From Planctomycetes bacterium RBG_13_46_10 (GTDB lineage Bacteria > Planctomycetota > Phycisphaerae > Sedimentisphaerales > Anaerobacaceae): 9,706 nt of DNA. Of this stretch, positions 1 through 6,086 are shown one piece after another. The notes under the pieces are model-generated. The model was given only the letters and a program-made list of their open reading frames with translations, ran no database searches and had not been told where the DNA came from. Where the stretch lies: positions 30,945 to 40,650 of the forward strand of contig MHYD01000021.1 in the NCBI GenBank assembly GCA_001824645.1. Direction: 5' to 3'. Each line of letters starts with the position of its first letter. The first letter of the stretch is position 1. The position numbers and the translations under genes were made by a program.

Positions 1-151
1 ATGGTTTAATAAATTGCTTAACCACCTCGGCCTTCGATTCGCTAATGATATATTTCATTTCATAACGGCAGGATATTACATTATCAACCCAGCCACTGGT
101 TTTTTTAGCAAGAGCTGCATAACTCTCAGTACTATACAAATCCCTCTGCAT
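1..151 (-). CDS. VTC-domain (polyphosphate polymerase-like) protein, N-terminal part, cut by window edge
   Basis: Reading the minus strand from the ATG at 151 gives an open frame of 50 residues that runs off the left edge. About 30 residues in, it contains CRYEMKYIISESKA followed by VVKQFIKP. This Arg-Tyr-Glu-x-Lys-Tyr opening is typical of bacterial VTC-domain proteins, whose eukaryotic relatives polymerise ATP into polyphosphate in a tunnel lined with basic residues (family knowledge). Only the first strand and helix of the domain are visible, so catalytic residues cannot be checked. The frame stays open upstream of 151 to about position 240 but has no other ATG, GTG or TTG there, so 151 is the best start. 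No clear Shine-Dalgarno sequence precedes it. A divergent promoter lies at 374-403. The assignment rests on a short segment and is moderately sure. Confidence 0.6.
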   Translation of the reverse strand, partial: MQRDLYSTESYAALAKKTSGWVDNVISCRYEMKYIISESKAEVVKQFIKP

Positions 152-373
152 TAAAAGAATCCCAAACTCTTTCTTGAAGCAATTGTACGCCCTGCTGAAA
201 AGGCATGTTTGTAAGAACTGCCTTAAAAAATACCGAAAATACTAAGTCCGTTCTTATACAGCACTTATAGCTTTATTCCTCTTTTAAAATAAACAAAGCT
301 CTTACAATATTAAAAACGCTTTCTGCTGATTGAATTATTGCAGAATTCATTAATAAACCGAATTATTTTATCT

Positions 374-403
374 ATTCTAACATAAAAAGGGTAGTTTAGT
401 CAA
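374..403 (-). promoter_or_regulatory. Sigma-70-like promoter toward the VTC-like gene
   Basis: On the minus strand, TTGACT (398-403) is followed after 18 bp by TAGAAT (374-379), which is preceded by TGT as an extended -10. The predicted start near 367 would leave a leader of about 215 nt before the ATG at 151. Read from consensus only. Confidence 0.45.
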
Positions 404-423
404 TCATTTCCCTTTGTTATAAT
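395..423 (+). promoter_or_regulatory. Sigma-70-like extended -10 promoter toward the radical SAM gene
   Basis: A perfect TATAAT (418-423) is preceded by TGT (415-417), an extended -10. The -35 position 17 bp upstream (TTTAGT, 395-400) is weak, as is common with extended -10 promoters. The start would fall near 430, about 108 nt before the ATG at 539. A second candidate lies at 473-502 (TTGACA, 18 bp, TATCCT). The -35 overlaps that of the divergent promoter. Confidence 0.45.
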
Positions 424-538
424 GCTCAAAACATGTGAAAATAAAGTGTAATGAACGTCTTTATAAAAGAAATTGACAAATCTCTGCAATATGAGGTATC
501 CTAATTGACATAACTACAGTATTTTATAACACATAAAT

Positions 539-1843
539 ATGACACCGAAAATCTTACTGGTAAATCCGCCTATTTATGACTTCACCGCATACGATTTTTG
601 GCTCAAACCATATGGTTTATTAAGTATAGCTGGATATTTACGCGGAAAAGCGGATTTTGTTCTCTTTGACTATCTCGACCGCTGCCATCCTGCCATGGCA
701 ACACAAAAAGAATTAAGGTCCGATAAATGGGGACGCGGGCGATTTTACTGCGAAAGAATATCAACTCCTACTTATCTTAAATTGATTCCACGATATTATC
801 GGAGGTTCGGTTTGCCTCGCAGCATATTCACAGACTTTCTGAAACGAGAAGGTCCGTTCGATTTCGCCTTCATTCAAACAATGATGACTTACTGGTACGA
901 AGGGATTAGGGAGGTTATTGAAGACATCAGGCAGAGCCGGCCTTCAACCAAAATTATTTTGGGAGGGAACTATATAACATTCTGTAAAAGTCACGCAGAA
1001 AAATTGGGAGCAGACTTTTTATCGCCGGGTATAAACCTTGAGTCACTTTGGAAATATATAGGAATCGAGCCGGACACCAAACAACCAACATTATGGCAGG
1101 CTTATAACAAACTAAATGTCGGTGTTCTGAAACTTAGCGAAGGCTGCCCTTTTAGCTGTACTTACTGCTCGGTACCAAATGTTTATGGCAAATTTAAAGC
1201 ACGGCCTTTAGAACGCTCCTTAGCGGAGCTGGAGCTATTAGTAAATCTCGGCGTGCAAAATATCGCTTTCTATGATGACGCTTTACTGTTCGAAGCAGAA
1301 AAAGTTTTAGTGCCTTTTTTGAAGGAGGTCATAAAACGCAATATAAAAATGAACTTTCATACTCCTAATGGCCTTCATGCACGTTTTATAAACAAGGAAT
1401 TAGCCGAGCTAATGATACGGGCAGGTTTCAAAACCTTCTATATCGGATTCGAGAGCAACTCATTAAAGTGGCAACAGAAAACAGGCTCAAAAGTTTTTTG
1501 TGATGAACTCACCCAAGCAGTAGAGCACCTTATCTCCGCCGGAGCTAAGCCTGAGGACATAACAGCATACCAAATCCTTGGTCATCCTTACATTGATGCC
1601 CAACAACTTGAAGCAACGATGCACTTTGTCAATAGTTTGGGCATCCGCGGAACATTAGCTGATTTTTCACCGATTCCCGGAACACCGGACGGCGAATACT
1701 GCCGAAAATGGGTGGATTTGGATGAGCCGTTAATGCACAATAAAACCGCATTTCCGGTTATCATGCTCGGCTTTGAAGAGTCAAACCGCTTGAAAGAGCT
1801 CCAACGGAAACTGAACAGAAACATATCTGTGAAACCATTATAG
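539..1843 (+). CDS. Radical SAM protein with degenerate B12-binding-type N-terminal domain
   Basis: This 434-residue protein combines a Rossmann-like B12-binding-type domain (about residues 1-190; opening KILLVNPPIYDF, later LGGNYITF with the Gly pair at 142-143) with a radical SAM barrel (about 195-400). Cys203, Cys207 and Cys210 form the CxxxCxxC site (CPFSCTYC) that binds the 4Fe-4S cluster used to cleave S-adenosylmethionine. The cobalamin-ligand motif DxHxxG is not seen: the equivalent stretch reads FDYLDRCHP, so lower-ligand cobalamin binding is doubtful. Residues 61-77 (start SDKWGRGRFY) look like a subfamily-specific insert. The substrate is unknown; relatives modify lipids, cofactors, peptides or natural products. 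The ATG at 539 is the only ATG after an in-frame stop at 527-529 and has no Shine-Dalgarno sequence. The gene appears to be its own unit: the next one starts 178 bp later behind its own promoter. Confidence 0.85.
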   Translation: MTPKILLVNPPIYDFTAYDFWLKPYGLLSIAGYLRGKADFVLFDYLDRCHPAMATQKELRSDKWGRGRFYCERISTPTYLKLIPRYYRRFGLPRSIFTDFLKREGPFDFAFIQTMMTYWYEGIREVIEDIRQSRPSTKIILGGNYITFCKSHAEKLGADFLSPGINLESLWKYIGIEPDTKQPTLWQAYNKLNVGVLKLSEGCPFSCTYCSVPNVYGKFKARPLERSLAELELLVNLGVQNIAFYDDALLFEAEKVLVPFLKEVIKRNIKMNFHTPNGLHARFINKELAELMIRAGFKTFYIGFESNSLKWQQKTGSKVFCDELTQAVEHLISAGAKPEDITAYQILGHPYIDAQQLEATMHFVNSLGIRGTLADFSPIPGTPDGEYCRKWVDLDEPLMHNKTAFPVIMLGFEESNRLKELQRKLNRNISVKPL

Positions 1844-1878
1844 CAACAACATCTTTAAAGCGAGAATTATCTCCCAGA

Positions 1879-1907
1879 TTGACTATTACATGTCAGAAAT
1901 ATATACT
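1879..1907 (+). promoter_or_regulatory. Sigma-70-like promoter for the DUF502 gene
   Basis: TTGACT (1879-1884), a 17-bp spacer and TATACT (1902-1907) make a near-consensus promoter in the gap after the radical SAM gene. The start would be near 1914, leaving a leader of about 108 nt. It may also serve the exchanger gene downstream. Confidence 0.5.
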
Positions 1908-2009
1908 CTAAACAATACAAACTACTAATACTGCAAACAACGCTCTTAAGATGATAAAAAGTTCAAGAAATAGTAAGCTGAGAATTATTTATAGTAGCTG
2001 TAATTTATC

Positions 2010-2014
2010 AAGGA
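2010..2014 (+). promoter_or_regulatory. Ribosome binding site of the DUF502 gene
   Basis: AAGGA lies 7 nt before the ATG at 2022. This favours that start over the in-frame ATG at 2043. Confidence 0.6.
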
Positions 2015-2021
2015 CCTAAGT

Positions 2022-2714
2022 ATGGCTATTCATAAAAACACAATGTGGTCAAGAATCAGGGTAAATATAATTAACCGTCTTTTGTCGGGAATGCTGTTGC
2101 TTATGCCTTTCGGAGTGACATTGCTTATAATGCGATGGCTTTTTAGCTGGGTGGCTGGTTTCATCAGGCCAATTATAATTCGTTTGTTACACTTACTATC
2201 GCTAATCCCGTTTATTGATTCTTTACCCGATTTTCTAATTACGTTTTGCGTAGTAGTATTAACTATCATTGTTCTTCTTGCAATTGTCTACTTTATTGGC
2301 GAGATAGGACAGCGCGTGCTGGGAAAGAAAATAATAAAAGCTACTGAAAGGCTGGTTCAAAAAATCCCGCTTGCTCGGAGTATTTATACAGCAACGAAAC
2401 AGGTTATTAAATCCGTATCAGTCCCAGACAAAACTACTCTCAAGTCGGTCGTCTTAGTGGAATTTCCAAGGCCGGGTTATAAAGCCATAGGTTTTTTCAC
2501 AGGCTACATACAGGACTCAAGCGGGAAAAAGCTATGCAAGGTCTTCATACCAACAACTCCAAATCCAACTACAGGTTTTTTTGAACTCATCCCAGCCGAA
2601 GACGTCACTAAGACTACCTTAACAGTTGAAGAGGCTTTTAAAATGATTATCTCAGGTGGAATAGTCGCTCCAGACATCTTAAGTGCAACATCGCTACCTG
2701 AAAAACCGATGTAG
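2022..2714 (+). CDS. DUF502 family membrane protein
   Basis: This 230-residue inner-membrane protein fits DUF502 along its whole length. It has two hydrophobic segments, about residues 19-45 (with the family-typical LLLMPFGVTLLI) and 71-93. They are followed by a soluble C-terminal part with the family hallmarks KIPLARSIYTATKQV (114-128), FIPTTPNPTTGF (175-186) and the SGGI turn (211-214). DUF502 has no established biochemical role in bacteria; plant homologues (the COV1/LCV group) are membrane proteins linked to trafficking and vascular patterning, which says little here. The start is supported by AAGGA 7 nt upstream. The exchanger gene follows after 76 bp with no obvious terminator between, so co-transcription is plausible and might reflect a shared envelope or ion-homeostasis role (inference). 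Confidence 0.9.
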   Translation: MAIHKNTMWSRIRVNIINRLLSGMLLLMPFGVTLLIMRWLFSWVAGFIRPIIIRLLHLLSLIPFIDSLPDFLITFCVVVLTIIVLLAIVYFIGEIGQRVLGKKIIKATERLVQKIPLARSIYTATKQVIKSVSVPDKTTLKSVVLVEFPRPGYKAIGFFTGYIQDSSGKKLCKVFIPTTPNPTTGFFELIPAEDVTKTTLTVEEAFKMIISGGIVAPDILSATSLPEKPM

Positions 2715-2764
2715 AAATATTAACACTACAAATAAAAATATAAGTAAAAGAATAAAAGTGCATT

Positions 2765-2781
2765 AGGAGATTACTGTCATA
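2765..2781 (+). promoter_or_regulatory. Ribosome binding site and possible AUA start of the exchanger gene
   Basis: AGGAG (2765-2769) is the only good Shine-Dalgarno sequence here. It lies 21 nt before the GTG at 2791, too far for efficient initiation, but 9 nt before an in-frame ATA at 2779-2781. An in-frame TAG at 2764-2766 limits how far upstream the start can be. Confidence 0.4.
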
Positions 2782-2790
2782 GTTACTTAT

Positions 2791-3741
2791 GTGCTGTTGA
2801 TAATTGGTTTTGCATTACTCATTAAAGGAGCCAGCCTTCTTGTCGATGGGGCATCATCCATTGCAAGAATATTCAATGTCAGTGATCTTGTAGCTGGCTT
2901 GACTATCGTTGCCTTTGGGACATCCATGCCTGAATTATCTGTAAACATATTTGCCAGCATAAAAGCAAACTCTGATATCGCCATTGGTAATATAGTGGGT
3001 AGCAATATTTTCAATATCCTCATTATTCTTGGTGTTTCATCACTTATTTTTCCATTAACTGTTACCAAAGGCACTGTATGGATTGAAATACCTTTGACGC
3101 TTTTGGCAGCACTATTACTTGGTGTCCTGGCAAATGACCAACTCGTGATAAAAACCAGTTCCCGAGGATTATCAAGAATAGATGGCTGGCTTTTCTTGTG
3201 CTGTTTTGCTATCTTCCTGTATTACATATTTCTCATAACACGAAAAAAAGAAAAAGCCAATGACATATCATTGGTGACAAAACAGTACAGTTTTGCAAAA
3301 TCAACTCTTATGACAGCTGTTGGGTTTGCATGTTTGTTCGCGGGCGCCAAATTTGTTGTTGACGGTGCGGTTGATTTAGCTACAAAGCTGGGAGTCAGCC
3401 AATCTCTGATAGCCTTGACAATAGTAGCTGCGGGAACAAGTCTGCCTGAGCTTGCAACATCTGCAGTCGCAGCCTACAAGAAAAACAGCGATATCGCTGT
3501 TGGCAACATTGTAGGCTCAAATATTTTCAATATCTTTTTTATTCTGGGCATAAGCGCTCTCATCCGACCTATAGCTTTACAACCAAAAAGCAATATAGAT
3601 ATAGCAGTTACGGTTTTTGCCAGTCTGATTTTATTCGTCGTTATGTTTTCAGGAAAGAGACACGTCCTTGATAGATGGGAGGGTTTCCTTTTTATCGCCT
3701 TATATATAATCTACATTGCATTTTTGATTGTACAGGGTTAG
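2791..3741 (+). CDS. CaCA-family sodium/calcium exchanger (YrbG-like)
   Basis: This 316-residue polytopic inner-membrane protein belongs to the Ca2+/cation antiporter family, which exports Ca2+ in exchange for Na+ or H+. The two inverted alpha repeats that form the ion site are both intact: GTSMPE at residues 43-48 with a downstream GNIVGSNIFN, and GTSLPE at 215-220 with the same GNIVGSNIFN. The key glutamates are E48 and E220. About ten hydrophobic segments are visible, with a charged loop near residue 150 (RKKEKAND) between the halves, as expected. Length matches the family (about 310-330). The listed start is a GTG; an upstream in-frame ATA at 2779, better placed for the Shine-Dalgarno sequence, would add MVTY before VLLIIGF. 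The gene follows the DUF502 gene closely and is followed by a new promoter. Ion specificity cannot be read from the sequence. Confidence 0.92.
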   Translation: MLLIIGFALLIKGASLLVDGASSIARIFNVSDLVAGLTIVAFGTSMPELSVNIFASIKANSDIAIGNIVGSNIFNILIILGVSSLIFPLTVTKGTVWIEIPLTLLAALLLGVLANDQLVIKTSSRGLSRIDGWLFLCCFAIFLYYIFLITRKKEKANDISLVTKQYSFAKSTLMTAVGFACLFAGAKFVVDGAVDLATKLGVSQSLIALTIVAAGTSLPELATSAVAAYKKNSDIAVGNIVGSNIFNIFFILGISALIRPIALQPKSNIDIAVTVFASLILFVVMFSGKRHVLDRWEGFLFIALYIIYIAFLIVQG

Positions 3742-3761
3742 ACGCAAAATCTCGTCACAAG

Positions 3762-3790
3762 TTGTTTTTGTACTTACAAACTGTTATACT
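3762..3790 (+). promoter_or_regulatory. Extended -10 promoter for the DUF6448-miaB pair
   Basis: TTGTTT (3762-3767), a 17-bp spacer and TATACT (3785-3790) preceded by TGT (3782-3784) form a good promoter in the 169-bp gap after the exchanger gene. The start would be near 3797, with a leader of about 114 nt. The spacer contains a small dyad, TTTGT (3767-3771) and ACAAA (3776-3780) around ACTT, a possible operator. Confidence 0.5.
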
Positions 3791-3910
3791 CTGCTCTGTC
3801 TACGATTTGCAGAACTTTACACAGTGAAAATTAAAGCCACCAAAGAAAGCGAAAGAAAAATCAAAAACAGAATATAACGCCATAGAGTTGATAAGGAAAG
3901 GGCAGTTAAA

Positions 3911-4552
3911 ATGAAAGTTAAAACTAATTTGTTTAAATTGGCAGGGCTTACACTGCTGACGATTGCAATTGTATGGGGCTTAGTTGCACAGATGAGCCAT
4001 GCGCATTGTGATACTCTTGATGGCCCTGTTGTGATAGCGTCAATAGCGGCCTTAGACAAAGGTGATGTGACGCCGGTGCTTAAGTGGATTTCAAAAAAAG
4101 ATGAGGACGAAATTAGAAAAGCCTTTGAAAAAACAATTGCCGTTCGCAAATTAAGTCCACAGGCAAAAGAGCTTGCAGATATGTACTTTTTCGAGACGCT
4201 TGTGCGAGTCCACAGGGCAAGTGAGGGCGAGTCTTATACAGGCTTAAAACCGGTTGGGACGGCTGTTGAGTCAGCAATCTCAGCAGCAGATAAAGCATTA
4301 GAGACCGGTTCCGTGGATAATTTGATAAAAGAAATGACAAATACTATTTCTGCCGGAATACAACAGCGTTTCAACCATGCAATTGAGGCAAGAAAGCACG
4401 CAGAAGGAAGTGTTGAAAATGGACGCCAGTATGTGAAGGCCTATGTCGAATTTGTGCATTATGTTGAAGGATTACATAAAGCTGCTTCCGGCCAAGCCCA
4501 TACTGGCGAAACACCTCAAGGAGCAGAATTAGGCGCAACCAATACACATTAA
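3911..4552 (+). CDS. Exported DUF6448 family protein
   Basis: This 213-residue protein resembles the DUF6448 family, which has no assigned function. Residues 1-31 look like a Sec signal peptide: a basic start (KVKTNLFK), a hydrophobic core (LAGLTLLTIAIVWGLVA) and an SHA cleavage site. Cleavage would leave a mature protein beginning His32-Cys33-Asp-Thr-Leu-Asp. The rest is predicted to be helical and rich in histidines (H101, H156, H163, H183, H189), with the family-like blocks AVRKLSPQAKELAD and FFETLVRVHRASEGE. The tail after about 190 is Gly/Thr/Ala-rich and probably disordered. AAGGAAAGG (3893-3901) precedes the ATG at good distance. miaB starts 11 nt after its stop, so the two are very likely co-transcribed from the promoter at 3762. 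The histidines and N-terminal His-Cys suggest metal binding in the periplasm, which is inference. Confidence 0.8.
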   Translation: MKVKTNLFKLAGLTLLTIAIVWGLVAQMSHAHCDTLDGPVVIASIAALDKGDVTPVLKWISKKDEDEIRKAFEKTIAVRKLSPQAKELADMYFFETLVRVHRASEGESYTGLKPVGTAVESAISAADKALETGSVDNLIKEMTNTISAGIQQRFNHAIEARKHAEGSVENGRQYVKAYVEFVHYVEGLHKAASGQAHTGETPQGAELGATNTH

Positions 4553-4563
4553 TCACTAAAAAT

Positions 4564-5946
4564 ATGAGCAATGTTTTCATTAAAACCTATGGGTGTCAGA
4601 TGAACAAGATGGATACATCGATGGTGACTTGTGCGTTTAAAGAGGCTGGATTCAGCTTAACCGATAGCGTTAAAGACGCTGACGTTGTTTTGATCAATAC
4701 TTGTTCTGTTCGTGACCATGCGGAGCAGCGGGTCATTTCGCACCTTGGACATCTAAAACATATCAAAAAAAATCGGCCTGATTTAGTTGTAGCCGTGATC
4801 GGCTGTATGGCACAGAGACTCGGTGCGGAATTGCTTGAGCATGAAGCCGTCGATATAGTTTGTGGGCCGACTCAAATCCCTCAAATAACCGAATTAGTGA
4901 CAAAAGCCATAAATGAAAAGCAAAAAAAATTAGCCATAACAAAAAATATTCGGCGAAAAACTCCTGAATATCAAACTGATGCCCTCGAAAAATTTGAAAC
5001 AAGTTTCGGCATCGAAGACAAACAAATACCAAGCCAAGCCTTTGTAAATGTGATGCGAGGCTGCGATAATTTCTGCTCATATTGTGTAGTACCTTACGTG
5101 CGCGGGCCGGAAGTCTCCAGACCACCTGTAGCAATAATTGAGCAAATCAGAAAGCTCGCAGATAAAGGCGTAAAACAAGTCACACTGCTGGGCCAACGGG
5201 TAAATGCTTATAAATACATTGCAGGCGAAAAAATATATTGTTTAGCCAACGTGTTAAAGATGGCAAGTGAAATCGAAGGGATAGAATGGCTCAAGTTTGT
5301 CACCAATTATCCATCAGAAAAATTCTTTGATGAAATTTTGCAGGTTATGGCTGACTGCCCAAAGGTCTGCAAATACCTGCATATACCTGCACAGAGCGGC
5401 TCAGACAAAATCCTGCGTGCAATGAATCGACGATATACTGCCGAGCAATATCTGGACCTTATAAATAAAGCCAGAACTACTGTGCCTGGAATCGCCATTG
5501 CGGGAGATTTTATTGTTGGTTTCCCCGGCGAGACTGAAGAAGACTTTAAGGCAACTGTAGATTTAGTCAAAAAAGCAAGATATAAAAACTGTTTCATCTT
5601 CAAATATTCCCCTCGGCCCGGCACAACAGCAGACAAAAGACTAAAAGATAGTGTCCCTCTCGAAGTCAAAAAAGGACGTAACATTGAACTACTTGCCGTG
5701 CAGGAACAAATCAGCGATGAATTAAGTCGTGAGTTTCTGGGCAAAGTTGTAAAGGTACTAGTTGAGGGCTTAAGCAAAAAACCACATTTAAATTCCGCTG
5801 AAAACCCGGACAAGCCGCAATTAATCGGCAGAACAGAGACAGACTATATAGTCGTCTTCAATGGAATCTCATCGCTGGCGGGTGAGTTTGTAAAGGTAAA
5901 AATAACAAAAACCAGCCCCCTCACTCTCTTCGGCGAGCTTATTTAA
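4564..5946 (+). CDS. miaB: tRNA-2-methylthio-N6-dimethylallyladenosine synthase MiaB
   Basis: MiaB is a radical SAM methylthiotransferase that converts i6A to ms2i6A at position 37 of tRNAs reading UNN codons, stabilising codon pairing. The 460 residues show the full three-part layout. The N-terminal UPF0004 domain has Cys11 (KTYGCQMN), Cys47 (INTCSVRD) and Cys81 (IGCMAQR), which hold the auxiliary cluster. The radical SAM domain has Cys167, Cys171 and Cys174 (CDNFCSYC) with PYVRGPEVSRP after it, and GDFIVGFPGETEEDF. A C-terminal TRAM RNA-binding domain follows from about 385. Length is normal. The motif usually LGQNVNSY reads LGQRVNAY, a small variation. The opening MSNVFIKTYGCQMN supports the ATG at 4564, although no Shine-Dalgarno sequence is seen; translation may be coupled to the DUF6448 gene ending 11 nt upstream. 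MtaB or RimO are less likely given the N-terminus and the RGPEVSRP block. Confidence 0.95.
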   Translation: MSNVFIKTYGCQMNKMDTSMVTCAFKEAGFSLTDSVKDADVVLINTCSVRDHAEQRVISHLGHLKHIKKNRPDLVVAVIGCMAQRLGAELLEHEAVDIVCGPTQIPQITELVTKAINEKQKKLAITKNIRRKTPEYQTDALEKFETSFGIEDKQIPSQAFVNVMRGCDNFCSYCVVPYVRGPEVSRPPVAIIEQIRKLADKGVKQVTLLGQRVNAYKYIAGEKIYCLANVLKMASEIEGIEWLKFVTNYPSEKFFDEILQVMADCPKVCKYLHIPAQSGSDKILRAMNRRYTAEQYLDLINKARTTVPGIAIAGDFIVGFPGETEEDFKATVDLVKKARYKNCFIFKYSPRPGTTADKRLKDSVPLEVKKGRNIELLAVQEQISDELSREFLGKVVKVLVEGLSKKPHLNSAENPDKPQLIGRTETDYIVVFNGISSLAGEFVKVKITKTSPLTLFGELI

Positions 5947-5997
5947 TTAAACCTGCGAGATATATCTTATAGCTTAAAGTTCAACCTCAAATGATAA

Positions 5998-6061
5998 CTT
6001 GACGCTTATGTGCCGCTTGCAAATCCTGACATGCCTTCGAAAATCGAGGTGTAACGCTTGA
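5998..6061. repeat. Possible single repeat unit at the convergent gene junction
   Basis: Between miaB and the minus-strand gene, a 59-bp segment (5998-6056) starts with CTTGA and is followed by CTTGA again (6057-6061), as one unit of a tandem or dispersed repeat would be. Inside is a 6-bp hairpin (6035-6040 with 6044-6049, loop AAA) with no T-tract on either side, so it is not a standard terminator. Only one copy is present here. Confidence 0.25.
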
Positions 6062-6086
6062 TAATTAAAGAGTGGCTTTTCTGTTC

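Larger units (their letters stand above)
152..538. other. Divergent intergenic region, no gene recognised
   Basis: This very AT-rich stretch separates the minus-strand VTC-like gene from the plus-strand radical SAM gene. It holds back-to-back promoter candidates near 374-423, a 6-bp inverted repeat (TGAATT, 7-nt gap, AATTCA) at 331-349, and two copies of AATTGACA at 471-478 and 503-510. I saw no tRNA, riboswitch or rho-independent terminator. A 17-codon frame at 451-504 is probably chance. Confidence 0.6.

Noticed and set aside
331..349. Inverted repeat TGAATT/AATTCA as an operator
   Set aside because: The arms are short and AT-rich in AT-rich DNA, with nothing else to support binding. It is kept only as a note in the intergenic entry.
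451..504. A 17-codon frame in the leader of the radical SAM gene, possible leader peptide
   Set aside because: It has no clear ribosome binding site, no regulatory codon run and no attenuator hairpin. Short frames like this are expected by chance.
5307..5813. Minus-strand open frame of 168 codons
   Set aside because: It is fully antisense to miaB, whose coding sequence here is unmistakable, so it is a shadow frame.
5958..5967. Perfect 10-bp palindrome AGATATATCT after miaB
   Set aside because: It is an AT-rich palindrome with no loop or T-tract, and is readily explained by chance.
6035..6049. Hairpin as a bidirectional terminator between convergent genes
   Set aside because: The stem is only 6 bp with one G-T pair and has no T-tract on either side.
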